From positions 682,001 to 746,000 of the forward strand of contig CANKYZ010000001.1 in assembly GCA_947488325.1 (NCBI GenBank): 64,000 bases of DNA, in the 5' to 3' direction. Shown piece by piece: positions 7,594 to 15,883 of this stretch; position 1 is the stretch's first letter; each line of letters begins with the position of its first letter. Origin of the DNA: an uncultured Erythrobacter sp. (GTDB lineage: Bacteria > Pseudomonadota > Alphaproteobacteria > Sphingomonadales > Sphingomonadaceae). The notes beneath the pieces are model-generated. The model worked only from the letters and a program-made list of their open reading frames with translations, did not search any database and was not told the DNA's origin. Both the position numbers and the translations under genes were made by a program.

Positions 7594-9900
7594 ATGGCCG
7601 ACGCCGATTCCGCCTCTTCCATTCGGACCTCGCGCCTTCAAGTTGCGCCAGCCCGACAAGAAGAATCTGGGCAGGGCATTGCGCGAATGCCACGTTCGGC
7701 TTTCCAGCAGCTCGGCATCACTGAAGGCGATGTGGTTCAGATCGCTGGTAAGCGGACCACAGCAGCAATCGCGATGGCAGCCTATCCGGAAGATGACACG
7801 CTTGATGTTGTGCGCCTCGACGGGCTGCAGCGCGGTAATGCAGAGGCTGGTTCTGGCGAGCATGTAGAAATCGCAGCCGCCGAATCGCGCCCCGCAACCC
7901 GAGTGGTCTTTGCACCAGCCCAACGTGAGATGCGGCTTCAAGGTCCAACTCAGGCCTTAAAACGCAATTTCATCCGCAGACCAATTGTCGCCGGTGACCT
8001 AGTCGCAACGACGGGCCAGCAGCCGGTTCAGAATATGCCATCCGATGTGCGTCAATTGCTGCGCGCGCCTGCCTACGCATTGACCCAAATTCGCCTGTCC
8101 GTGGCCGCAACTAGCCCCAAAGGCATAGTCCATATTGACGAAAACACCGAAGTTGAATTGCGCACTGAATTCGAAGAACCGCGCGATGGCCGCGCTGCCG
8201 TCAACTACGATGATGTCGGCGGCATGGAAGATACTATCCAGCAGCTGCGCGAAATGGTCGAGTTACCGCTGCGCTATCCAGAATTGTTCACGCGGTTGGG
8301 CGTCGACCCGCCAAAGGGCGTGTTGCTTCATGGCCCTCCCGGCACCGGCAAAACCCGGCTGGCACAAGCTGTGGCAAATGAGAGCGACGCGGAATTCTTC
8401 ACCATCAACGGCCCAGAGATCATGGGTTCGGGATACGGCGAGAGCGAAAAACGCCTGCGCGAAGTCTTTGAAGAAGCCACTCGCGCTGCGCCTGCCATTG
8501 TCTTTATTGATGAGATTGATTCGATAGCGCCTAAACGGACGCAAGTTCCGGGCGAGGCTGAAAAGCGGCTGGTCGCCCAATTGCTCACGCTGATGGACGG
8601 GCTTGAAGCGCGCGCAAACCTTGTCGTAATTGCTGCAACCAACCGCCCCGATGCGATTGACGAAGCTTTGCGCCGTCCGGGCCGGTTTGATCGAGAGATT
8701 GTGATCGGCGTTCCTGATCAGAATGGCCGACGCGAGATCCTTGCAATCCATACACGTGGGATGCCTTTGGAAGACAAGGTCGACCTATTGGAGCTCGCCC
8801 GTGTCACCCACGGTTTTGTGGGCGCGGATATTGCTGCGTTGGGGCGAGAGGCTGCAATTGATGCGGTGCGCCGGATCATGCCGCGCCTCGATCTGGACGC
8901 AGGCGAAGTTCCCAATGATGTGCTTGAAGATTTGTGTGTCACACGCGACGACTTCTTCTCAGCATTGAAGCGCGTTCAACCATCTGCGATGCGCGAAGTG
9001 ATGGTCCAGATGCCCAATGTTGGTTGGGACGATATTGGCGGTGTTGGCGACGCGATCGACAAGCTGAAAGAGGGGATCGAGCTGCCGTTGAAGAACCCTG
9101 ATGCATTCCATCGTCTGGGTATCCGTCCGGCGAAGGGTTTTCTGCTTTACGGCCCTCCAGGAACAGGCAAAACGCTGCTGGCAAAGGCTGTAGCCAAGGA
9201 GGCGGATGCGAACTTCATTTCGATGAAGAGTTCCGATCTACTTTCCAAATGGTACGGCGAAAGCGAGCAGCAAATTGCGCGACTATTCGCCCGCGCTCGC
9301 GCCGTGGCACCTTGCGTTCTCTTTATCGACGAGATTGACAGTCTCGTACCCGCACGCGGGTCTGGACAGGGCGAGCCTCAAGTAACAGGCCGCGTGGTCA
9401 ACACGATCCTAGCAGAAATGGACGGGCTGGAAGAGTTGCAATCCGTCATCGTGGTTGGTGCGACCAACCGCCCAACCTTGGTTGATCCTGCGTTGCTTAG
9501 GCCAGGACGGTTTGATGAGTTGGTCTATGTCGGTACGCCCGATGCGCCGGGTCGGGAACATATCCTAGGCATCCACACCAAATGCATGCCGCTGGCCGAT
9601 AGTGTCGATCTTGCGGATGTCGCAGCCAAGACCGATCGCTTTACAGGGGCTGACCTAGAGGACGTGGTGCGCCGCGCCGGTCTGGCCGCATTACGCCGGG
9701 TTGGTGGCGAAGTGAAAGAGGTCGCAACTGAGGACTTTGAAGAAGCATTGAAGGACAGCCGCGCCACCGTCACCTCAAGGATGGAAGCCGAATATAAGAA
9801 GATGCGCGGCGAGTTGAAGAAGCGCGCTGCCGAAGCCAATCCGATCGGATTCTTTGCGCCTGACACATTGGAGTCAACGCGCGCGAATAAGCACGAATAA
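7594..9900 (+). CDS. CDC48/VCP-type AAA+ ATPase
   Basis: Proteins of the CDC48/VAT/p97 family are hexameric unfoldases. The 768-residue product has an N-terminal double-psi-barrel-like region (about 15-190) and two AAA+ domains. D1 has Walker A GPPGTGKT at about 247 and Walker B IVFIDEID; D2 has Walker A at about 520 and VLFIDEID. Both have intact sensor and arginine-finger regions (ATNRPDAID, RRPGRFDRE; ATNRP, LRPGRFDE). This architecture is universal in archaea and eukaryotes but only patchy in bacteria, so an old transfer is likely. It appears monocistronic. Partners and substrates are unknown. Confidence 0.93.
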   Translation: MADADSASSIRTSRLQVAPARQEESGQGIARMPRSAFQQLGITEGDVVQIAGKRTTAAIAMAAYPEDDTLDVVRLDGLQRGNAEAGSGEHVEIAAAESRPATRVVFAPAQREMRLQGPTQALKRNFIRRPIVAGDLVATTGQQPVQNMPSDVRQLLRAPAYALTQIRLSVAATSPKGIVHIDENTEVELRTEFEEPRDGRAAVNYDDVGGMEDTIQQLREMVELPLRYPELFTRLGVDPPKGVLLHGPPGTGKTRLAQAVANESDAEFFTINGPEIMGSGYGESEKRLREVFEEATRAAPAIVFIDEIDSIAPKRTQVPGEAEKRLVAQLLTLMDGLEARANLVVIAATNRPDAIDEALRRPGRFDREIVIGVPDQNGRREILAIHTRGMPLEDKVDLLELARVTHGFVGADIAALGREAAIDAVRRIMPRLDLDAGEVPNDVLEDLCVTRDDFFSALKRVQPSAMREVMVQMPNVGWDDIGGVGDAIDKLKEGIELPLKNPDAFHRLGIRPAKGFLLYGPPGTGKTLLAKAVAKEADANFISMKSSDLLSKWYGESEQQIARLFARARAVAPCVLFIDEIDSLVPARGSGQGEPQVTGRVVNTILAEMDGLEELQSVIVVGATNRPTLVDPALLRPGRFDELVYVGTPDAPGREHILGIHTKCMPLADSVDLADVAAKTDRFTGADLEDVVRRAGLAALRRVGGEVKEVATEDFEEALKDSRATVTSRMEAEYKKMRGELKKRAAEANPIGFFAPDTLESTRANKHE

Positions 9901-9921
9901 GGGTAAACTTAGCTTTCGTAC

Positions 9922-11016
9922 CTAGCGTTCTCCGGCCTTTGCGCGACCATTTGGCAATTCCAATCGATGTCTGATCAGGGCATCGGGCATTTCCTCACGC
10001 AGCCAGGCCATCATGTGTTCTCGCAAGTCACAGCGTAGTGTCCATAGGTCGGCGATGGTCTGTGAGCTGACCACCATACGCAGCTCAATGCTCTCGGGGT
10101 AGGTTGCTGTCACAGCCATGCCCATATTGCGCTGATCGAAATGTTCATGCGTTTCGACATAGCGTTCAAATTCTGCACGGATTGGCGCGATTTCAGTGAT
10201 CGGATCGAGATGCAGGAACACGGTGCCTGTCAGCGCTTCGTTGAGGCGCGACCAATTTTCAAATGTGGATTCGAGAAACCGGCTGGTTGGAACCACCAAC
10301 ACACGCTCATCCCATGTGCGCACTGTGACAAAGCTCATGCGGATTTCTTCCACCCGCCCGGCTTGGCCATCAATCTTCACCAGATCACCAATCCGCATCG
10401 GCTCAGTCAGCGCGACTTGTATGCCCGCGATCAGCGATTTGAGTGCCGGCTGAGCCGCCGCACCGATAGCCAGCGCTGCGAGGCCGGCAGAAGCCAGCAT
10501 AGTGGTGCCGATTGAGCGGACCGTGGGAATCGCAAATAGCATCAACCCAATCGTGATGAGGATGATCGCGAAGGTCGCGATCCGCGAAAGAACCGCAATG
10601 CGCGTACGGCGGCTACGCACAGCCACGGGGTTTTCATAGGTGTTCATCCGCAATTCCATCGCCGCCGTCAGTGCACGCACCACGTTATAGGCGATCCAGC
10701 CCAGCAATGCCGGGCGAACAAAGACCGCCACTGGCTCCCACACTTCGTGCAGCACTGGATCATATTGTTCAGCAATGGAGATCCCAATGGCGATGAACGA
10801 CCATTTGATCGGTTGGCGGATACGTTTGACCAGCAAATCATCTGCTGGAATTTCTGAAAGACGTGAAATCCGACCTACGATTGCAAAGACGATAAGAAAG
10901 GCGAGATAAGCAAGCGTAACGGCAATCAAGACCGACAGGCTGGAAGCGAAAGCCGCGATCCAGTCCATCTCCAGATAGGTGTTTAAGATTGCGTCAATCA
11001 ATGCGCTGCATCCCAT
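9922..11016 (-). CDS. MscS-family mechanosensitive ion channel
   Basis: Small-conductance channels of this family open under membrane tension to release osmolytes. The 364-residue product has four or five hydrophobic segments, a pore helix rich in Ala/Gly (MLASAGLAALAIGAAAQPAL) and the conserved beta-domain entry DLVKIDGQAGRVEEI followed by NWSRL-type motifs. Its N-terminus overlaps the polA stop by 19 bases if the ATG at 11016 is used; the ATG at 10968 would avoid the overlap. It is probably co-transcribed with polA. The channel's exact conductance class is not readable. Confidence 0.88.
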   Translation of the reverse strand: MGCSALIDAILNTYLEMDWIAAFASSLSVLIAVTLAYLAFLIVFAIVGRISRLSEIPADDLLVKRIRQPIKWSFIAIGISIAEQYDPVLHEVWEPVAVFVRPALLGWIAYNVVRALTAAMELRMNTYENPVAVRSRRTRIAVLSRIATFAIILITIGLMLFAIPTVRSIGTTMLASAGLAALAIGAAAQPALKSLIAGIQVALTEPMRIGDLVKIDGQAGRVEEIRMSFVTVRTWDERVLVVPTSRFLESTFENWSRLNEALTGTVFLHLDPITEIAPIRAEFERYVETHEHFDQRNMGMAVTATYPESIELRMVVSSQTIADLWTLRCDLREHMMAWLREEMPDALIRHRLELPNGRAKAGER

Positions 11017-13832
11017 GACATGCCCGTGCCGATATCTATGGCTAGTGGTACATCGAGAGTGACCGCTGGTAACGCGGCCTCCGTCATGACGCGCTCGATA
11101 ATTGGAGAGGCCCTGGTGGCGTCACCTTCGGGTAATTCAAAGACAAGTTCATCATGGACCTGCAACAGCATACGAACATCTGGCAGCCTTGCATCGCGCA
11201 GTGCCGGGAGCATTCGCACCATCGCCCGTTTGATAATATCCGCGCTGGTCCCCTGAATCGGCGCATTGATCGCGGCGCGTTCTGATCCTTGGCGTTCTGC
11301 TTGGTTTTTGGACTTGATCCGCGGGAACCATGTTTTGCGGCCGAACAGTGTTTCTGAATATCCGCGCTCTCCCACGGTTTCGAGCGTCTCCATAATATAG
11401 CGCTGAATGCCGGGGAAGCGTTGAAAATAGGTGTCGATCATAGCTTGCGCCTCATCGGGCTCCACTTCCAACCGCCCGGCAAGACCCCAGCGGGAAATGC
11501 CATAGAGTATTGCGAAATTGATCGTCTTGGCACGGGCGCGGGTGTCGCGGGTGACTTCGCCGAACATTTCTTTTGCTGTGCGCGAATGGATATCTTCGCC
11601 ATTGGCAAAGGCTTCCTTTAGGCTGTCGACGTTCGCCATATGTGCGGCAAGGCGCAATTCGATTTGGCTATAATCGGCAGCGAGAATAATGTTGCCCGGC
11701 TCCGGCACAAAGGCTTCGCGGATGGTGCGGCCAATCGCGGTGCGGATCGGGATGTTCTGCAAGTTTGGATCGGTTGATGACAAGCGTCCGGTCTGCGCTC
11801 CGACAAGGCTATAGCTGGTATGGACGCGGCCGGTGTTTGGATTGATCTGCGCCTGAAGTGCATCAGTATAGGTTGATTTGAGCTTTGACAGATGCCGCCA
11901 TTCCAGCACCTTCTTGGCCATATCGGTTCCGCTGCCTGCTAGCTTCTCCAGAACCGATTGATCGGTTGAGTATTGCCCGCTCTTGCCTTTTTTACCGCCC
12001 TTGAAGCCCATCTTTTCAAACAGAATTTCGCCAAGCTGTTTGGGACTGCCGACCGAAAATTCTTGGCCGGCGATGGCGTGGATCTCTTTTTCGAGTGATG
12101 CGGTTTGAGTGGCAAATTCTTCAGAAAGTCTTGCCAGGCGTGCGCGGTCTACCTTGATCCCTTCGCGTTCCATTCCTGCGACCACTGGGATTAGCGGGCG
12201 GTCGACGCGCTCATAGATCTTGGTCCCTCCCTCGATGGCGAGTCGAGGTTTCAGGTGTTGATAGAGCCGCCAAGTCACATCGGCATCTTCGGCAGCATAC
12301 TCGGTAGCCCGATCCAGTTGAACCTCGCCAAACGGGATTGCCTTTTTGCCGGTCCCGCACACTTCCTTGAACGACAAAGGTGTGTGGCCCAGGTGCCGCT
12401 CTGAAAGAACATCCATCCCGTGCCCGCCGCCCATTACATCGCCGCGGCCTGCATCGAGATTGAAACTCATGACCATTGTGTCTTCGATGGGCGAGACGTG
12501 CAGATCATGACGCACAAGGACGTTGAGATCGTATTTGCCATTCTGGAAGATCTTTAGGACGCTGTCGTCTTCCAGCATGGGTTTCAGTGTCGCTAGAGCC
12601 TTTTCGGTCGCAATCTGTTTGGGCGTTTCGGAAAGCAGATCGGTCCCGCCATGGGCCAGCGGAATATAGCAAGCATCATTGGGTCCAAGAGCCAGACTGA
12701 TACCGACCAAATCCGCTTGCATCGAATCAAGCGAAGAGGTTTCGGTGTCGACAGCAACCACACGCGCTGTGATCGCTCGCGCTGCCCAAGCCTCCAACTG
12801 CTCAATTGTCTGGACCGTTACATATGCGCTGCGATCGATCGGCGGCATTTCGATCAGAGTTTGACTATTGCCGTTCTCGCCGCTTTCATCGCCTGCAATT
12901 TCGACCTTGACGGGGTTGAGATTGTTGGGTCGCTCTGGACTGCCTTTCCCGGTGCCAAGACGCCGCATCAGCGAGGTGAAGCCGTGTTTTTCAAGGAATG
13001 CCGCGAGCGGCTCTTCTGGGATCTTCTCGATCCGCATGTCGTCAATCGCGATGGGCAGATCGCAATCTTCCTTCAACGTCACCAGAACCCGCGACATCTC
13101 AGCATCGCTGCGCCCTTCGAGCAGTCGCTCTTTCAGCTTGGATTTCTTCATGTCCGGTGCTTGGTCCAGCGCGGCTGTTAGCGAACCGTGTTCGGCGATC
13201 AGCTTGCTCGCAGTCTTGGGTCCAACCCCGTAAATGCCAGGAATATTGTCAGCTGTGTCGCCCATCAGTGCGAGCACATCGCCAACCAACTCTGGCTTAA
13301 CGCCGAACTTTTCCTCAACTTCATCGATATAGATTCGAGCGCTTTTCATTGTGTCGAGCATGTCGATCTTTGCGCCACTGACTTCGCCGATTAACTGCAT
13401 CAGATCCTTGTCGCTTGAAACAATTGTGACATTCCAGCCCTGCCGCTGCGCCTCGCGCGCGTAGGAGGCAATGATGTCGTCCGCCTCCAGACCCTGCTCT
13501 TCAATGCACGGCAGGCTAAACGCCCGAGTCGCATCACGAATCAGCGGGAATTGCGGACGCAAATCCTCCGGCGCTGGCGGGCGGTTGGCCTTATATTCCG
13601 GATAAATCTCATTGCGGAAACTCTTCGAATCTTTGTCCAAAATGACCGCAAGGTGCGTCGGCCCCTCTGCTGCATCCAGATCATCGGCGAGCTTCCAGAG
13701 CATCGTCGTATAGCCATAGACAGCGCCCACGGGCGTTCCCTGTGGATCAGTTAACGGAGGCAGTCGATGATAGGCTCGGAAAATATAGGACGAACCATCG
13801 ACAAGGTAGAGGTGTTGCTGCTGATTGGACAT
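10998..13832 (-). CDS. polA: DNA polymerase I
   Basis: PolA removes RNA primers and fills gaps in replication and repair. The 944-residue product carries all three domains: 5'-nuclease at the N-terminus (YLVDGSSYIFRAYH, DKDLMQL), a 3'-5' exonuclease with an intact acidic set (VAVDTETSSLD, YAAEDADVTW), and the polymerase domain with LAADYSQIELR, RAKTINFAILYG and LQVHDELVFE. Proofreading therefore looks active. Length is normal for alphaproteobacteria. The start MSNQQQHLYLVDG at 13832 agrees with the family N-terminus. It reads into the MscS gene downstream. Confidence 0.97.
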   Translation of the reverse strand: MSNQQQHLYLVDGSSYIFRAYHRLPPLTDPQGTPVGAVYGYTTMLWKLADDLDAAEGPTHLAVILDKDSKSFRNEIYPEYKANRPPAPEDLRPQFPLIRDATRAFSLPCIEEQGLEADDIIASYAREAQRQGWNVTIVSSDKDLMQLIGEVSGAKIDMLDTMKSARIYIDEVEEKFGVKPELVGDVLALMGDTADNIPGIYGVGPKTASKLIAEHGSLTAALDQAPDMKKSKLKERLLEGRSDAEMSRVLVTLKEDCDLPIAIDDMRIEKIPEEPLAAFLEKHGFTSLMRRLGTGKGSPERPNNLNPVKVEIAGDESGENGNSQTLIEMPPIDRSAYVTVQTIEQLEAWAARAITARVVAVDTETSSLDSMQADLVGISLALGPNDACYIPLAHGGTDLLSETPKQIATEKALATLKPMLEDDSVLKIFQNGKYDLNVLVRHDLHVSPIEDTMVMSFNLDAGRGDVMGGGHGMDVLSERHLGHTPLSFKEVCGTGKKAIPFGEVQLDRATEYAAEDADVTWRLYQHLKPRLAIEGGTKIYERVDRPLIPVVAGMEREGIKVDRARLARLSEEFATQTASLEKEIHAIAGQEFSVGSPKQLGEILFEKMGFKGGKKGKSGQYSTDQSVLEKLAGSGTDMAKKVLEWRHLSKLKSTYTDALQAQINPNTGRVHTSYSLVGAQTGRLSSTDPNLQNIPIRTAIGRTIREAFVPEPGNIILAADYSQIELRLAAHMANVDSLKEAFANGEDIHSRTAKEMFGEVTRDTRARAKTINFAILYGISRWGLAGRLEVEPDEAQAMIDTYFQRFPGIQRYIMETLETVGERGYSETLFGRKTWFPRIKSKNQAERQGSERAAINAPIQGTSADIIKRAMVRMLPALRDARLPDVRMLLQVHDELVFELPEGDATRASPIIERVMTEAALPAVTLDVPLAIDIGTGMSWDAAH

Positions 13833-14097
13833 ATTTGCCTGCTAGCACCGCTAGGCGAGGCACGTAAGACGCTTTGCAGAGGAAGCGCGGGTTAAGGTGC
13901 TAGGCATTGGCCTGCCACATTTGGCAGTCTAAGCGAGGCGGGAATACGGCGAAAATAGGGCAAGATACCTCATTTTACTTGCAATGCCACATTTCCGCCA
14001 TTATTTGTTTCGGTGAAGTCGGGGGTCAGAAACCGGCTTTGGCGCGGGTTCAAACTGGATCGCGCTTAATCCACTCGCTGATTAAGGAAATTTCATT

Positions 14098-14442
14098 ATG
14101 CGTAAGATCATTCTTGCTGCTGCCGTTGCAACTTCGGCTCTTGGCCTCGCTGCATGTGGCGAAGCTGTCGATGCTGTAAGCGAAACTGGCGATGCCATGG
14201 CTGAAGGCGCTGATGCTGCTGTGAACGCAACTGGCGAAGCTGTTGAAGGAGCTGCCGACGCTGCTGGCGGAGCAGTTGATGCGACCGGCGAAGCTGTTGA
14301 AGGTGCTGCCGAAGCAACCGCAGACGCCGCTGAAGGCGCTGCCGAAGCAACCGCAGAAGCCGCTGGTGACGCTGCTGATGCGACTGCAAACGCTGCCGAA
14401 GCTGCTGCTGCTGAAGCTGAAGCTCTGATTGGCAGCGAATAA
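14098..14442 (+). CDS. Small LEA-like repeat lipoprotein
   Basis: The 114-residue product has a lipoprotein signal with lipobox LAAC (Cys20). The rest is almost only Ala, Glu, Asp, Gly, Thr and Val, arranged in 11-residue units such as EGAAEATADAA, EGAAEATAEAA and GDAADATANAA. This period is the mark of group 3 late-embryogenesis-abundant (LEA) proteins, which fold as amphipathic helices on drying. Two DNA copies of a 20-base unit lie 33 bases apart (14305-14324 and 14338-14357), so the gene grew by tandem duplication. AAGGAAA precedes the ATG and a strong terminator follows. A role in desiccation or osmotic protection of the envelope is inference. Confidence 0.75.
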   Translation: MRKIILAAAVATSALGLAACGEAVDAVSETGDAMAEGADAAVNATGEAVEGAADAAGGAVDATGEAVEGAAEATADAAEGAAEATAEAAGDAADATANAAEAAAAEAEALIGSE

Positions 14443-14490
14443 TTCGCGCCATCGACGCACGCATTTAATTGAATGCGTTGAGTAAAAAGA

Positions 14491-14517
14491 GGCGGTGCCG
14501 TGAGGCGCCGCCTTTTT
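14491..14517 (+). terminator. Intrinsic terminator after the LEA-like gene
   Basis: GGCGGTGCC (14491-14499) pairs with GGCGCCGCC (14504-14512) across the tetraloop GTGA, with one T:G pair, and five T residues follow. Confidence 0.85.
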
Positions 14518-14558
14518 CTTTGTCTGAATTCCGAGCGAACTGTCTGATTGGAACAGGA

Positions 14559-15599
14559 TTACCCGCCCGTACGCGGCGCGCTAGTCCAATTCCGACCGGG
14601 GTTTTGGCGCGCGCGGACGGTGTACCCATCATACAATGCACGGGCAATCGAAGCGATCCGTCGTTCTCTTGAGAGCCGCGACCCCTGCCCAGTGACATAG
14701 ATAGCAACGGCAATCGCACGGCCATCTGGCGCCTCAATGATGCCAATATCGCTGGACGTATTGTTGAGCGAACCGGTCTTGTGGCTTACCCGAGCATCAC
14801 TGGGCATGTTAGCCACGATCCGCCGGCGACCTGTCGTTGTGCGGCTCATCGAACTGAGCAGAATTTGCCGACTTTGATCGGATAAGAAATCTCCGCGGTA
14901 AAGACCTTGGAGCAATCGCACCATTGCGCGCGGGGTGGCTGCATCGCGTGGATCGATCCAGTTGGCGGGGTCGAACTCGCCATCATCACGGACCAGTGTG
15001 GCAATGTCGCGATCAATTGAGAAATCGTTGATCCCTTGACGGCGCATCCACGCATTCACTGCAGGTGGTCCACCCACAGCTGCGAGCAATGCGTCGGTTG
15101 CAGGATTGCTGGACCGGGTGATCATGATTTCCATAAGATCAATCGCCGGCATGTAATTGCCCTCTCGCACGGGTGCGGCGGGTGATGAGAATTTTGGCGA
15201 GCGAACTCGGATCAACAGCGGGAATTCCGATGTTAGCGAATAGCGCCCCTGTTCCACCATTTCGAGATAGGTCGCAGCGACTGCGATTTTGCTGGTCGAA
15301 GCCATCGGGAAAAGCTGGTCGCCCAAGACCATGATCTGTTCGCCAGTTGTGAGATCAAGTGCCGCGACTCCAATCCGTCCCTGACTGCCATCCGCAAGTT
15401 CTGCAATGCGTTGTTCGAAGCTGCTGGCATACACCGCTTCGAATGTTTCGGGTGACCGCAATTCGGTGCCAAAGGCATCGTCAAATGTCGCCTGAAGTTC
15501 ATTTGTTTGGGCGGCAACAGGTGCCGATAGCATTGCAGCGAACGCCATGAGGGGGGCAGCTATGCGGGTGAAGAGCGGTAGGTTATGGAGCCGTGTCAT
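14559..15599 (-). CDS. Class A beta-lactamase-like serine hydrolase
   Basis: The 346-residue product has a Sec signal peptide ending near AQT (about 31) and the penicillin-recognising fold: Ser101-x-x-Lys104 (STSK), Ser163-Ser-Asn165 (the SDN position) and Lys274-Thr-Gly276. An omega-loop-like block, DPRDAATP, matches the class A region after Glu166, but the usual Glu-x-x-x-Asn spacing is unclear: acidic residues sit at Asp205, Asp206 and Glu208. It could be a true beta-lactamase or a peptidoglycan or peptide hydrolase. It is single and converges with the LEA-like gene. Confidence 0.78.
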   Translation of the reverse strand: MTRLHNLPLFTRIAAPLMAFAAMLSAPVAAQTNELQATFDDAFGTELRSPETFEAVYASSFEQRIAELADGSQGRIGVAALDLTTGEQIMVLGDQLFPMASTSKIAVAATYLEMVEQGRYSLTSEFPLLIRVRSPKFSSPAAPVREGNYMPAIDLMEIMITRSSNPATDALLAAVGGPPAVNAWMRRQGINDFSIDRDIATLVRDDGEFDPANWIDPRDAATPRAMVRLLQGLYRGDFLSDQSRQILLSSMSRTTTGRRRIVANMPSDARVSHKTGSLNNTSSDIGIIEAPDGRAIAVAIYVTGQGSRLSRERRIASIARALYDGYTVRARQNPGRNWTSAPRTGG

Positions 15600-15826
15600 C
15601 AGCTATGAATACTCCGGATAGGGTTAGCGGTGACTTAACGATCTTGTCTAAGTGCTTGTGATTCGCCGCGGCAAGCACTCGATTGGCCGTGTGCGATGAA
15701 GTGTGCGCGGCTCACGACCGGATTCAGTTAGGGGGTTTTCCTTAGCGTCTCGCTCTAGTCATCTATTCGTTCGAAGGCTGCGTTCGTGCATTCGTCGATC
15801 AAGCGTGAACCCCACAAATTGAGACC

Positions 15827-15856
15827 TTGACTGGTTTTTGAACTCCGGCAGACATA
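15827..15856 (+). promoter_or_regulatory. Candidate promoter of the DUF305-LVIVD gene
   Basis: TTGACT at 15827-15832 is followed after 17-18 bases by AGACAT or GACATA (15850-15856). The -35 is good and the -10 is weak. If real, transcription begins after the ATG at 15860, which supports the ATG at 15884. Confidence 0.35.
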
Positions 15857-15883
15857 GCCATGAAATTTGCAACAGGGACTATT

